Shown: one piece after another, positions 27,701 through 35,891 of the stretch | How positions within the stretch are numbered: position 1 is the stretch's first letter | Layout of the letters: the number at the start of each line of letters is the position of its first letter | DNA from: Clostridia bacterium | GTDB taxonomy: Bacteria > Bacillota_A > Clostridia > Christensenellales > Aristaeellaceae | Assembly: GCA_025997215.1 (NCBI GenBank) | Contig: BNUH01000007.1 | Span: 6,344-70,343 of the forward strand | Length of the DNA: 64,000 nucleotides | Direction: 5' to 3' | The notes under the pieces: model-generated | The model's input: only the letters and a program-made list of their open reading frames with translations | The model's database searches: none | Told to the model about the DNA's origin: nothing | Made by a program: the position numbers and the translations under genes

Positions 27701-28821
27701 GTGCCTAACGACCGCTTGGCGTATACGAATTTGTCGAACGGCCACTTGGGTAGCTTGACCACCACATAATCCAGCGTCGGCTCGAAGCATGCGCTCGTCA
27801 TGCCCGTCACGGCGTTGCGCAGTTCCGCCAGCGTGAACCCCACCGCTATCTGCGCCGCGATCTTGGCGATCGGGTAGCCCGTCGCCTTCGACGCCAGCGC
27901 AGATGAACGCGACACGCGCGGGTTGACCTCTATCACGGCGTATTCGAACGAATCCGGCTTCAGTGCGAATTGCACGTTGCAGCCGCCCTCCACCTTCAGC
28001 GCGCGGATGATGGTCAGCGCGGCGGTGCGCAGCATCTGGTATTCTTTGTCGGATAGTGTCACAGCAGGAGCTATGACGATCGAATCGCCCGTGTGCACGC
28101 CCACCGGATCGAAATTCTCCATGCTGCAAACCGTGATGACGTTGTCGCACGCGTCGCGCATGACCTCGAACTCGATCTCTTTCCAGCCAGATATACATTT
28201 TTCGACAAGAATCTGACCGATGGGCGATGCGTGGATACCCGTTCTTGCAGTCTCGGACAACTGTTTGGCGTCTTTCGTGATGCCGCCGCCGCTGCCGCCC
28301 AGCGTGAACGCCGGACGCACTATTACCGGATACCCCAGCCGCTCAGCCAGCTCCAGCGCGGCGGGTATCTCCGTCACCACATCGGACGGTATTATCGGTT
28401 GGCCAATCTCGGCCATCGTATCCTTGAACCGTTGGCGATCCTCCGCGCGCTCGATCGTATCCAGGTTCGCGCCCAGCAACCGGACGTTGTGCTTCTCAAG
28501 GAATCCTTCACGCGCTAGCTGCATCGATAGCGTCAAGCCGTTCTGACCGCCCAGCGTCGACAACAGGCCGTCGGGGCGTTCCTTCATTATAATACGCTTC
28601 ACCGTCTCCGGCGTCAGCGGCTCGATGTATATGCGGTCGGCCATCGCCGCGTCGGTCATGATCGTGGCGGGATTGGGGTTGACGAGCACGACCTCCAGGC
28701 CCGCCGCCTTCAGCGCGCGGCACGCCTGCGACCCCGCGTAGTCGAATTCCGCCGCCTGGCCGATGACTATCGCGCCCGAGCCGATGATCAGCACCCGCTT
28801 GACGCCGTTCATTACAGGCAT
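24766..28821 (-). CDS. carB: Carbamoyl-phosphate synthase large subunit fused to a DapF domain
   Basis: 1351 aa. Residues 1 to about 1067 are a full CarB: two ATP-grasp halves (SGAIVIGQAAEFDYAG near residue 10; SGPIRIGQGIEFDY near 560) and the MGS-like allosteric domain (ATAGTAQAFEEAGL...CLTSLDTA) ending in ELVDVA. At residue 1068 (Met, 25620) a complete 284-residue DapF begins, with VKMRGSGNDY, FNADGS, SMGNPHC, ERGIGETLACGTG and the PGGDL end. No stop, shift or linker separates them. The first catalytic Cys of DapF is Ala1146; the second Cys is Cys1295. Start ATG 28821 has GGAGG 6 bases upstream. It lies between carA and the glycosylase. Confidence 0.93.
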   Translation of the reverse strand: MPVMNGVKRVLIIGSGAIVIGQAAEFDYAGSQACRALKAAGLEVVLVNPNPATIMTDAAMADRIYIEPLTPETVKRIIMKERPDGLLSTLGGQNGLTLSMQLAREGFLEKHNVRLLGANLDTIERAEDRQRFKDTMAEIGQPIIPSDVVTEIPAALELAERLGYPVIVRPAFTLGGSGGGITKDAKQLSETARTGIHASPIGQILVEKCISGWKEIEFEVMRDACDNVITVCSMENFDPVGVHTGDSIVIAPAVTLSDKEYQMLRTAALTIIRALKVEGGCNVQFALKPDSFEYAVIEVNPRVSRSSALASKATGYPIAKIAAQIAVGFTLAELRNAVTGMTSACFEPTLDYVVVKLPKWPFDKFVYAKRSLGTQMKATGEVMAIGTSFEQALMKAVRGAEIGLDTLRSPRIMSMDDETLYALLDQCTDERLFALYALLSRGVSVDALYSRTGVDPWFLSKLVNLLKMERRLMAGDRCYLEAKTLGFPDAAIQRLTGLPIAKKRLPVYKMVDTCAAEFEAKTPYFYATYDDENEAAAFLESKRQERLTQGLPEKPRVVVFGSGPIRIGQGIEFDYASVHCVWTLRELGCEVALVNNNPETVSTDFDTADRLYFEPLTPEDVAGVLAVEKPMGVVVAFGGQTAIKLTRALNQAGVRILGSSADSIDAAEDRERFDALLNVLEIERPRGCTVLNEEEAVEAAASLGFPVLVRPSYVLGGQNMILAYSEADIREYMRIILAQGIENPILIDQYLQGTELEVDAICDGDEILIPGIMEHVERAGVHSGDSIAVYPAWNLNGVTTDRLIEATRALALGLHTIGLINIQYILHDNQIYVIEANPRASRTVPYISKVTGLPMVDVAVRVMLGQKLKDLPYGTGLFRKSAYYAVKVPVFSFEKLADVDTQLGPEMKSTGEVLGVARTLEEALVKGLVAAGYRMDRSGGVLFAVRDVDKPEAMRIARGYASMGWRLYATAGTAQAFEEAGLTVTHLPPLATDIESTLTLLDSGDINTVISTSSKGRFPTRASVRLRRKAVERSIPCLTSLDTAAVLVNALTSKYALSNIELVDVASMRHEKVRLKFVKMRGSGNDYIYFDCFEQSVDSPESISVQISSRRFGVGGDGIVLILPPTGDEDAAMRMFNADGSEAELAGNALRCVAKYLYESGRVLKENIAIQTEGGLKHVRVYVRSEVVESACVSMGRVTFAPEKVPVMLDGGEVIDREAFVGGRSARITCLSMGNPHCVMFCPDVTQADVGGWGPLIEHDPLFPQRVNVSFAQVEGRHTLRMRTWERGIGETLACGTGACAAAAAAVRLGLLMPGDQTVHMPGGDLLVRVVDDEIWLTGDAVKDFEGMVEL

Positions 28822-29951
28822 GCCGCACCTCCAGCATTCCTTAAAAATATATCGCCCAACTGATCGGTGTGGCCGCGCTGCCATTCCTGCGACTGCTCGC
28901 GCTTACCCATCAACTCAAGAAATTCGTCAAACAAAAACCCCGTATCGAGCGGCCCGCCGCAAGCCTCCGGGTGGAACTGAACCGAGAACGCTGGGAAGTT
29001 GTGATAACGCAGCCCTTCGCAGGAACCGTCATTGGCGTTGATATACGTGGCCTCGATCCCGTCTGGCAAATCTGCCAGCCTGACGGCGTAGCCATGATTC
29101 TGGCTGGTGATATATACCCGTCCGGTCGGTACGTGCAACGCCGGTTGGTTAGCGCCGCGATGCCCGAACTTCAACTTTTCAGTGTGCGCCCCTTGCGATA
29201 ACGCCAACAGTTGATGCCCCAAGCATATCCCGAATATGGGAATATTGGAATCCGCCAGCTTCCCTAACTCTCCAATAATCCCAGTATTCACCACAGGATC
29301 ACCGGGACCATTAGACAGCATAACGCCGTCCGGTTTTATGGATAATATATCGTCGGCTGAACTATCAGCGGGCATTGTAACAACCTCCAAGCCGCGCCGT
29401 TGTAACGCGCGCGGGATGCCGCCCTTAGCGCCATAGTCGATCAACGCTACACAACCGATTGGATCAGGCGGCGTTTGGCGGGTAATACAACCGCACGTTA
29501 CATCCATCACCCCGGCGATGGGTGGTTCTGCGGCGAAATCCGCACGCGGTTCATCCGACAACACGGCGCGCATCACGCCCGCCGTCCGCAGTATCCGCGT
29601 CAATGCGCGAGTATCAACGCCTGTCAATCCCGGCACGCCCGCTTCGCGCAGGAATTCATCCAGCGCGCCTTCACACCGAAAATTCGACGGGTTTCCGCAC
29701 GCCTCGCGTACTATGTAACCCGACAGCCGTGGCCTCTCGCTCTCGAAATCCGCACGTATCACGCCGTAGTTGCCGATCAACGGGAATGTTTGCACAACTA
29801 TTTGTCCGTAATAACTCGGATCGGTCAGCGTTTCCAGGTAGCCAACCATGCCCGTTGTGAATACCAGCTCGCCGCGGGCTTCCGTGTTCGCGCCTAATGC
29901 CGCGCCCTCGAATGACCGTCCATTCTCCAATACCAGATATCTCGTTTTCAC
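28812..29951 (-). CDS. carA: Carbamoyl-phosphate synthase small subunit
   Basis: 379 aa glutaminase subunit that feeds ammonia to CarB. The amidotransferase Cys is in GICLGHQ near residue 245, with His-Glu in FHPEACGG. The N-terminal domain (LENGRSFEGAALG) is typical. Start GTG 29951 has GAGGT 6 bases upstream, and the gene overlaps carB by 10 bases. Adjacent to arginine genes rather than the pyrimidine operon, so carbamoyl phosphate is shared between both pathways unless another CPSase exists elsewhere. Confidence 0.96.
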   Translation of the reverse strand: MKTRYLVLENGRSFEGAALGANTEARGELVFTTGMVGYLETLTDPSYYGQIVVQTFPLIGNYGVIRADFESERPRLSGYIVREACGNPSNFRCEGALDEFLREAGVPGLTGVDTRALTRILRTAGVMRAVLSDEPRADFAAEPPIAGVMDVTCGCITRQTPPDPIGCVALIDYGAKGGIPRALQRRGLEVVTMPADSSADDILSIKPDGVMLSNGPGDPVVNTGIIGELGKLADSNIPIFGICLGHQLLALSQGAHTEKLKFGHRGANQPALHVPTGRVYITSQNHGYAVRLADLPDGIEATYINANDGSCEGLRYHNFPAFSVQFHPEACGGPLDTGFLFDEFLELMGKREQSQEWQRGHTDQLGDIFLRNAGGAACL

Positions 29952-29975
29952 GATTTGACCTCATTCATATACATT

Positions 29976-30070
29976 TGGGGCTTCGCCCCATTCTTTTGGG
30001 TTTGGGGCTTCGCCCCAACGCCCCACCAGGGGCTTCGCGCCCCTGGACCCTCGCCAGGGCAGTGCCCTGG
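29976..30070. repeat. Array of four GC-rich hairpins
   Basis: Four stems in 95 bases: TGGGGC/GCCCCA (29976-29990), TTGGGGC/GCCCCAA (30002-30018), CCAGGGGC/GCCCCTGG (30026-30046) and CCAGGGC/GCCCTGG (30054-30070). The first two share one sequence and the last two share the flanking TGGACCC. They lie between argF and carA, so would sit in or before the carA leader. Confidence 0.8.
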
Positions 30071-30103
30071 ACCCATGTTCCGCCGTGCATCATAACTAAA
30101 TCT

Positions 30104-30131
30104 AGGGGCTGACGCCGTTGCGTCAGCCCCT
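30104..30131 (-). terminator. Strong stem-loop after argF
   Basis: A perfect 12-base stem (AGGGGCTGACGC) with a four-base loop, six bases beyond the argF stop. The following U content is moderate, so partial read-through to carA is possible. Confidence 0.7.
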
Positions 30132-30137
30132 TACGAT

Positions 30138-31046
30138 TTACGATGCTAGGAGGGTAACGAGCACAGCCTTCTGCACATGCAGCCGATTCTCCGCCTCGTC
30201 GAATATCTCCCCCGCGTGCGCCTCGAACACCTCCGCCGTGATCTCCTCGCCCTTATGCGCCGGCAGGCAATGCTGCACCATCGCGTCCTCCCTCGCCGCC
30301 TTCATAACCGCCTCATTCACCTGATACCCCTGGAATGCCAAACTCCGTTCAGCCTTCTCGCCCTCCATACCCATCGACGCCCACACATCGGTATACAACA
30401 CATCGGCGTTAACCGCCGCCAACGCCGGCGACTCCGTCAGCGAGAACCGATCCCTATACGCTTTTGCGAATTCTAACACAGCATCCGCCGGAGGATACGC
30501 CTTCGGACACGCGACGCTAATCTTCATCCCCGTCTTGAGACATCCAACTATTAGGGAATTCGCCATATTATTCCCGTCTCCAATATAGCATAGCTTTAAC
30601 CCCTCTAGCGTGCCCTTAGTCTCACGAATAGTCATCAAATCCGCCAAAACCTGACACGGATGCGCAAAATCCGTCAACCCATTAATAATCGGTATAGACC
30701 CATACTGCGCCAGCGCCTCCACCTCCGACTGGGTAAACGTGCGAATCATAATCCCATCCAAATAGCGCGACAACACCCGCGCCGTATCCGACACCGATTC
30801 CCCGCGCCCAATCTGCAAATCGCTCCCCGACAAAAATAACCCCATCCCGCCCAGCTGGAACATGCCCACTTCAAACGAAACCCGCGTACGCGTGCTCGCC
30901 TTCTGGAATATCATGCCCAGCGTTTTCCCCGCCAACCGGGGATGCGCAATCCCGTGCTTGCGCTCATACTTCAACTGGTCGGCCAAATTTAACAACGAAA
31001 ATATTTCCTCGGACGACAGATCCAGGAGTTTCAGCAGATGCTTCAT
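30138..31046 (-). CDS. argF: Ornithine carbamoyltransferase
   Basis: 302 aa enzyme making citrulline from ornithine and carbamoyl phosphate. Motifs: FQKASTRTR near residue 50 (carbamoyl phosphate), HPCQ near residue 130, and HCLP near residue 260 (ornithine). Start ATG 31046 has AGGAGG 9 bases upstream. It is four bases from argD, in the argCJBDF operon. Confidence 0.97.
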   Translation of the reverse strand: MKHLLKLLDLSSEEIFSLLNLADQLKYERKHGIAHPRLAGKTLGMIFQKASTRTRVSFEVGMFQLGGMGLFLSGSDLQIGRGESVSDTARVLSRYLDGIMIRTFTQSEVEALAQYGSIPIINGLTDFAHPCQVLADLMTIRETKGTLEGLKLCYIGDGNNMANSLIVGCLKTGMKISVACPKAYPPADAVLEFAKAYRDRFSLTESPALAAVNADVLYTDVWASMGMEGEKAERSLAFQGYQVNEAVMKAAREDAMVQHCLPAHKGEEITAEVFEAHAGEIFDEAENRLHVQKAVLVTLLAS

Positions 31047-31049
31047 ATT

Positions 31050-32270
31050 TTAGTAACCTCCTGCCAGTTTGCGGGCGGCCTTTTCCAGTCGCGCCATGCC
31101 TTCGTCAAGCTCATCGGTTGTGATGGTCAACGGCGGCAGCAGCCGTAGCCTATCTCTTGCGGTCAGCGTCAGCACACCCTGCCGAATCCCCTCGTCAACG
31201 ACAGCCTTCGCGGATACATACGGCACCGTCACACCGATCATCAATCCCAACCCGCCGATGTCGGGCATTATCCCCGCAATCCTCTCCACTTTCTCGCTGA
31301 TAAACGTGCGCAGCCGTTTCGACAGATCCGCAATCACCTTCAGTTGTGCATCGTCGATGCGCTCTAACACCACCAGCGCGCCTGCGCATATCGCCGGATT
31401 CGCGCCAAATGTCGCGGCGTGTTCCCCAGGCTGCAGCGTGTTCTCGGTCTTATCGCCGAACAGAATCGCCCCGATTGGCAGCCCGCCGCCCAACCCCTTC
31501 GCACACGTCACGATATCCGGTTGTACTCCATAATGTTCATACGCAAACAACTTACCCGTGCGCCCTATCCCCGTCTGCACCTCGTCGTCGATCAGCAGAA
31601 TCCCCTTTTTAGCGCACAACTCCGCGACAGCACTCGCATACGCTTGATCCAGCGCGCGCACACCGCCCTCGCCTTGAACGAATTCCACCATCACAGCGCA
31701 TACGTTCTCGTCGATCATGGACTCCAGCGCGCCGATATTATTCGGTTCTGCATACGTGAATCCAGTCGGGAACGGATCGAAATGTTTGTGAAATATGTCC
31801 TGACCCGTCGCGGCAAGCGTGGTCAGTGTCCTACCGTGGAAGGACTGCTTCAACGTTATAATGTTGTGGCAGTTCGGGCCGTGATGCGTGTGCCCCCACT
31901 TCCGCGCGGTCTTAATCGCACCTTCGTTGGCCTCCGCACCCGAGTTGCCGAAAAATACCTTCTTCATGCCCGAACGTTCGCACAACTTTTCGGCGAGCTT
32001 GCCGCAGGGTTCGGTATAGAATAGGTTGGACGTGTGCTGCAGCGCCGACAGCTGACCGTAGACAGCCGCCGCCCATTCCGGATCGCTGAAGCCCAGCGAG
32101 TTGACACCGATGCCGCTGGTCAGGTCGATATATTCCTTGCCGTCGGCATCCCAGCAGCGCGCGCCTTGACCCCTTACCAGCGCGACGGGGAAGCGGCCGT
32201 AAGTGTTTGCGACATATCCTTTATCCCTTGTAATTATCTCCTGCGATTTACTCGCGGTTATTGCTGACAT
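31050..32270 (-). CDS. argD: Acetylornithine aminotransferase
   Basis: 406 aa PLP-dependent class III aminotransferase. PLP Asp-Glu region LIDDEVQTG near residue 220 and the Schiff-base Lys in TCAKGLGGG near residue 250. GNSGAEANE and FHGRTLTTLAATGQ also match. Start ATG 32270 has GGAGG 4 bases upstream. In some clostridia the enzyme also serves lysine synthesis. Confidence 0.96.
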   Translation of the reverse strand: MSAITASKSQEIITRDKGYVANTYGRFPVALVRGQGARCWDADGKEYIDLTSGIGVNSLGFSDPEWAAAVYGQLSALQHTSNLFYTEPCGKLAEKLCERSGMKKVFFGNSGAEANEGAIKTARKWGHTHHGPNCHNIITLKQSFHGRTLTTLAATGQDIFHKHFDPFPTGFTYAEPNNIGALESMIDENVCAVMVEFVQGEGGVRALDQAYASAVAELCAKKGILLIDDEVQTGIGRTGKLFAYEHYGVQPDIVTCAKGLGGGLPIGAILFGDKTENTLQPGEHAATFGANPAICAGALVVLERIDDAQLKVIADLSKRLRTFISEKVERIAGIMPDIGGLGLMIGVTVPYVSAKAVVDEGIRQGVLTLTARDRLRLLPPLTITTDELDEGMARLEKAARKLAGGY

Positions 32271-32323
32271 ATTGCCTCCTAAAACGCCGAAGCGTTGTTA
32301 ATTCTTACAACCCATTTACAAAC

Positions 32324-33208
32324 TCACCTTAAGAACAGCGTCCCAATCCCCTCGTCCGAGAACATCTCCAATAATATCGCATGCGGGATGCGCCCGTCAA
32401 TCATCGCGGCCTTTGCGACGCCTCGCCGGATTGCCTCGACGCAGCAGTCCACCTTCGGGATCATCCCGCCATCAATCACGCCCTGCCGTCGTAGCGCCGT
32501 CACCTCGCTGACCTGCACGGTCGGGATGAACGATTCCGGATCCTTGACGTCGCGCATCAGGCCTCGGATATCCGTCATCACGATGAGATTCTCGGCCTTT
32601 AGCGCGCCCGCAACCGCCGCCGCCGCCGTATCCGCGTTGATGTTGAATACCAGGCCGGATTCGTCCGCGCCGACCGTGGCGATTATGGGGATATAACCAG
32701 CGGCCAGCGTATCCAATATAGGCCGATCGTCCACATGCGTGACATCGCCGACAAACCCCAGATCCGGCGTGGATTCGACCTTTTTCACACGCATCATGCC
32801 GCCGTCGAGACCGCATAATCCCAACGCCCGGCCGCCCATTTGCTGTATAAGGTTCACCAAATCCTTGTTGGTCTTGCCCGCCAGCACCATCTGCACGACC
32901 TCGGCGGTTTCGGCGTCGGTGACGCGCAGCCCGCCCTCGAATCGCGATGCAATACCCATGCGTTTCAACGTGGCGGTAATCTCCGGCCCGCCGCCGTGCA
33001 CCATCACAACCTTAATGCCCACCAGCGACAACAGTATGATGTCGCTCATCACAGCCTCGCGCAGTTCCGCGCTGATCATGGCGTTGCCGCCGTACTTTAC
33101 CACGACCACGCGGCCGCGATACTTCATTATATATGGCAGCGCCTGGGTGAGGATCTGCGCCTTCATCGCGCTGAGCGTGCCGCCTGCCGTCGGATACCCT
33201 AAACTCAT
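32324..33208 (-). CDS. argB: Acetylglutamate kinase
   Basis: 294 aa amino-acid kinase. VVKYGGNAM near residue 38 and VMVHGGGPEI near residue 70 are the phosphate-binding loops; NINADTAAAAVAGAL lies near residue 200. Start ATG 33208 has GGAGG 6 bases upstream. No N-terminal arginine-sensing helix of obvious length. Part of the arg operon. Confidence 0.96.
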   Translation of the reverse strand: MSLGYPTAGGTLSAMKAQILTQALPYIMKYRGRVVVVKYGGNAMISAELREAVMSDIILLSLVGIKVVMVHGGGPEITATLKRMGIASRFEGGLRVTDAETAEVVQMVLAGKTNKDLVNLIQQMGGRALGLCGLDGGMMRVKKVESTPDLGFVGDVTHVDDRPILDTLAAGYIPIIATVGADESGLVFNINADTAAAAVAGALKAENLIVMTDIRGLMRDVKDPESFIPTVQVSEVTALRRQGVIDGGMIPKVDCCVEAIRRGVAKAAMIDGRIPHAILLEMFSDEGIGTLFLR

Positions 33209-33223
33209 GCTATACCTCCATCA

Positions 33224-34468
33224 CTACGAACGGTAGTCGCCGTTGATGTGCACATATTCATACGAGAGGTCGCAGCCCCATGCCGTCGCTGAACCTTCGC
33301 CCTGGTTCAGATCGATGTTGATGTCGATATCCGGGCGTTTGAGGATGGTCAGCGCCGTCTCCTCGGAGAATGGCAGGATGATGCCGCGCTCGCACACGGG
33401 CATTGAACCTGCGTCGGACGCAATGCTCGCGCTGATCAAGTCCACCGCGAATTCGCCCGGCGTGTACCCGATCGCGCACAGGAAGCGTCCGAAGTTGGCG
33501 TCCGAACCGAATATCGCCGTCTTGCACAAGGGTGACGTCACGACGCTCCGTGCGATGTCACGGGCCAGTCCGCCGCTCGGTGCGCCTTTAACATTGACTG
33601 TTATTAGTTTGGTTGCGCCTTCGCCATCCTTCGCGACCTCGCGGGCCAGCTTGGTCAGCACAATGGTTAACGCGTCAGCAAATTTGTCGAATAAACGCCC
33701 ATCGGTTGTGATGCGTTGGTTGCCCGCTTCGCCGCTGGCGATGATGGAAACCATATCGTTCGTGGACGTGTCGCCATCCACAACCACGCGGTTGAACGAT
33801 GAATCCACGGCTGTAAACAGCGCTCTGTGCAGCATTGCCGAATCGATGCTGGCATCCGTGGTAACAAAGCATAACATGGTCGCCATGTTCGGCGCAATCA
33901 TACCGGAACCTTTGCACATCGCGCCGATGGTTACGGCGCTGCCATCGATGTCGACAGTAAGCGCAGCCTGTTTTACACGCGAATCGGTGGTCATGATGGC
34001 CTCGGCGGAGGCCAGCGCGCCTTCGGCGGATGCGCTCAACTGCCCAGCCAGCGCGGGTATGCCCGTTTCAAACGGCGCGAGCGACAACGGCTGACCGATT
34101 ACCCCGGTCGAGGCGATTATGATATCATCAGCATCTATGCCGGACGAACTGGCCAGCAGCGCACACATGGCGTTGGCGATGTCCACGCCGTCGGCGTTGC
34201 AGGTATTCGCGTTGCCGCTGTTGCACAGCATCGCCTGGGCCTTGCCGTTGGCGAGGTGTTGGCGCGTGACCGTTATCGGCGCGCCGAATACCTTGTTGCG
34301 CGTGTAGACGGCCGCCGCGTCGCCGGGCTGGTCGGCCAGTATCAGCGCGAGATCCTTCTTGGCGGCGTTTTTGCGGATGCCGCAGTGGATGCCGCCGGCC
34401 TTGAATCCCTTCGGCGCGCATACGCCGCCGGGCAGCCAATTCTGGCTAATTATATTGGACACACTCAT
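33224..34468 (-). CDS. argJ: Bifunctional ornithine acetyltransferase/N-acetylglutamate synthase
   Basis: 414 aa. Self-cleavage site is inferred at the Thr of ATMLCFVTTD near residue 205, with KGSGMIAPNM just before. Motif GDTSTNDM is also present. ArgJ recycles the acetyl group, so ArgE is not needed; whether it also makes acetylglutamate depends on details not visible. Start follows GGAG; it overlaps no neighbour. Confidence 0.96.
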   Translation of the reverse strand: MSVSNIISQNWLPGGVCAPKGFKAGGIHCGIRKNAAKKDLALILADQPGDAAAVYTRNKVFGAPITVTRQHLANGKAQAMLCNSGNANTCNADGVDIANAMCALLASSSGIDADDIIIASTGVIGQPLSLAPFETGIPALAGQLSASAEGALASAEAIMTTDSRVKQAALTVDIDGSAVTIGAMCKGSGMIAPNMATMLCFVTTDASIDSAMLHRALFTAVDSSFNRVVVDGDTSTNDMVSIIASGEAGNQRITTDGRLFDKFADALTIVLTKLAREVAKDGEGATKLITVNVKGAPSGGLARDIARSVVTSPLCKTAIFGSDANFGRFLCAIGYTPGEFAVDLISASIASDAGSMPVCERGIILPFSEETALTILKRPDIDINIDLNQGEGSATAWGCDLSYEYVHINGDYRS

Positions 34469-34491
34469 AATGGTTAACTCCTCATAGATTT

Positions 34492-35421
34492 CTAAAAGCC
34501 AGCACTCTCGTCAAATCCCAACGCCAGATTCATGCACTGCATAGCCGCGCCGGAAGCGCCCTTCCCCAGGTTGTCGAATGAGGCAATCAATGTCAACCGT
34601 TCGTTGTTTCCAACAACAGTTATAACCAAATCGTTGGTCCCCGTCAAGGTGTTAGCAGGGATGAATCCGTCGGACGGCGGCGGCGTCACGCGGATAAACC
34701 GCGATCCTGCATAATAATTCTGATAGAACGCCATCAGCGTTTCAGGATCGACCGATCGTCGCTCGAATTGGGAACAGTGCAGCGGCACGCTCACAACCAT
34801 CCCGGCGTAGAAATCACAAACGATCGGATTGAATATCGGCGGCACGGTAAGCCCCGCCACGTAAGTCATCTCGGGCAGATGCTTATGTTTCTGGGATAAT
34901 CCATACTGCCGAGGGCTGTCGAGCGTTGTCGAACGATTGTCGGATTCATACTCGGCGATCATCTTGTTGCCGCCGCCGCTGTAACCCGTTATACTATGGC
35001 AAGTAAGCGGCGTGGACGGCACCAGCCAACCCGACTGCACCAACGGCGCGACCAGGGCTATGAATCCCGTGGCATGGCAGCCGGGTACAGCGATACGTTT
35101 TGCCGATGCTACCGCCTCACGCTGGCCTGGTTTCAATTCAGGGAAGCCATACACCCAACCTGGCGTCGTGCGATGCGCCGTGCTCGCGTCCAGTATTACT
35201 GTGCTGGGATTTGTTACCAGCGGTACAGCCTCGACCGCAGCCTCGTCCGGGAGGCAGAGGAACACAGCGTCCGCTTGATTCATTAATGCGGCGCGAGCTG
35301 CGGGATCCTTGCGCAGTTCCGGGGCGATGGTTAGCAGCCGGATATCGGTGCGCGGTTCGAGCCGCGACTGCAGCTTCAGCCCCGTCGTCCCCGCCTGACC
35401 GTCAATGAAAACGCTCTTCAT
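34492..35421 (-). CDS. argC: N-acetyl-gamma-glutamyl-phosphate reductase, type 2
   Basis: 309 aa, the shorter type 2 form. GQAGTTGLKL at residues 8-17 is the NADP loop, and the catalytic Cys is in PGCHATGF near residue 115. First gene of the arginine operon, with a consensus-like promoter and a candidate operator upstream. Start follows GGAG by 8 bases. Confidence 0.95.
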   Translation of the reverse strand: MKSVFIDGQAGTTGLKLQSRLEPRTDIRLLTIAPELRKDPAARAALMNQADAVFLCLPDEAAVEAVPLVTNPSTVILDASTAHRTTPGWVYGFPELKPGQREAVASAKRIAVPGCHATGFIALVAPLVQSGWLVPSTPLTCHSITGYSGGGNKMIAEYESDNRSTTLDSPRQYGLSQKHKHLPEMTYVAGLTVPPIFNPIVCDFYAGMVVSVPLHCSQFERRSVDPETLMAFYQNYYAGSRFIRVTPPPSDGFIPANTLTGTNDLVITVVGNNERLTLIASFDNLGKGASGAAMQCMNLALGFDESAGF

Positions 35422-35440
35422 GTTAAACGCTCCGTATGTG

Positions 35441-35464
35441 ATTATTCAGTCTCTAATGAATATT
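35441..35464. promoter_or_regulatory. Candidate ArgR operator
   Basis: ATTATTCA and TGAATATT half-sites, eight bases apart, form a near palindrome resembling the ATTCA halves of ARG boxes. It lies 20-43 bases ahead of the argC start, in the leader just downstream of the promoter. Half-site orientation differs in spacing from the classic 18-base box. Confidence 0.45.
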
Positions 35465-35489
35465 ATACGTTGAACGGGCCTGTAAGTGC

Positions 35490-35518
35490 ATAATATACGA
35501 AATGTTCTCATTTGTCAA
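35490..35518 (-). promoter_or_regulatory. Sigma-A type promoter of argC
   Basis: On the minus strand: TTGACA, 17 bases, TATTAT. Starts about 60 bases of leader containing the candidate ARG site. Confidence 0.88.
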
Positions 35519-35568
35519 GAGGTATTTTGAAAGATGCAGTGAAAAGGCGCAGATTATTTTAATGAATG

Positions 35569-35599
35569 CAACGCGCGCTGACTTGAAGCCAGCGCGCGT
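35569..35599 (-). terminator. Stem-loop after the rubredoxin gene
   Basis: Arms ACGCGCGCTG and CAGCGCGCGT around a loop of about 11 bases, just beyond the rubredoxin stop codon. Confidence 0.65.
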
Positions 35600-35604
35600 A
35601 TTTG

Positions 35605-35757
35605 TCAAACCTTTGTAAAAACATCCTTGCCTAAGCCGCAGACCGGGCACAGCCAATCCTCCGGGATGTCCTCAAAGGCAGTGCCAGGGGCGACGCCATT
35701 GTCCGGATCGCCTTCAGCGGGATCATAGATATACCCACATGGACATTCGTATTGCAT
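35605..35757 (-). CDS. Rubredoxin with a C-x-C first knuckle
   Basis: 50 aa electron carrier. Sequence [13 protein letters not shown] then the second knuckle CPVCG near residue 39. The family normally has C-x-x-C in the first knuckle; here CPC lacks one residue, leaving four Cys but altered spacing. AAGGAG lies 9 bases before the ATG. It has its own consensus promoter and is divergent from the amino-acid ABC operon. Fits an anaerobic or oxidative-stress role. Confidence 0.93.
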   Translation of the reverse strand: MQYECPCGYIYDPAEGDPDNGVAPGTAFEDIPEDWLCPVCGLGKDVFTKV

Positions 35758-35787
35758 AACGATCACTCCTTGTTTCGAATCTATAAT

Positions 35788-35816
35788 ATTATACAAAGCT
35801 GGCGCGGAAATGTCAA
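35788..35816 (-). promoter_or_regulatory. Consensus promoter of the rubredoxin gene
   Basis: On the minus strand: TTGACA, 17 bases, TATAAT, both hexamers perfect. The start codon is about 30 bases downstream of the -10. Confidence 0.92.
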
Positions 35817-35826
35817 ACGCCCACGC

Positions 35827-35855
35827 TTGACATTCTCCCATAAAATGTATATACT
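35827..35855 (+). promoter_or_regulatory. Promoter of the amino-acid ABC operon
   Basis: TTGACA, 17 bases, TATACT, 36 bases before the start codon. Its -35 is only 10 bases from the -35 of the divergent rubredoxin promoter. Confidence 0.9.
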
Positions 35856-35891
35856 AGATTATAAATCCATTACGCATGGGAGGTAATTATT

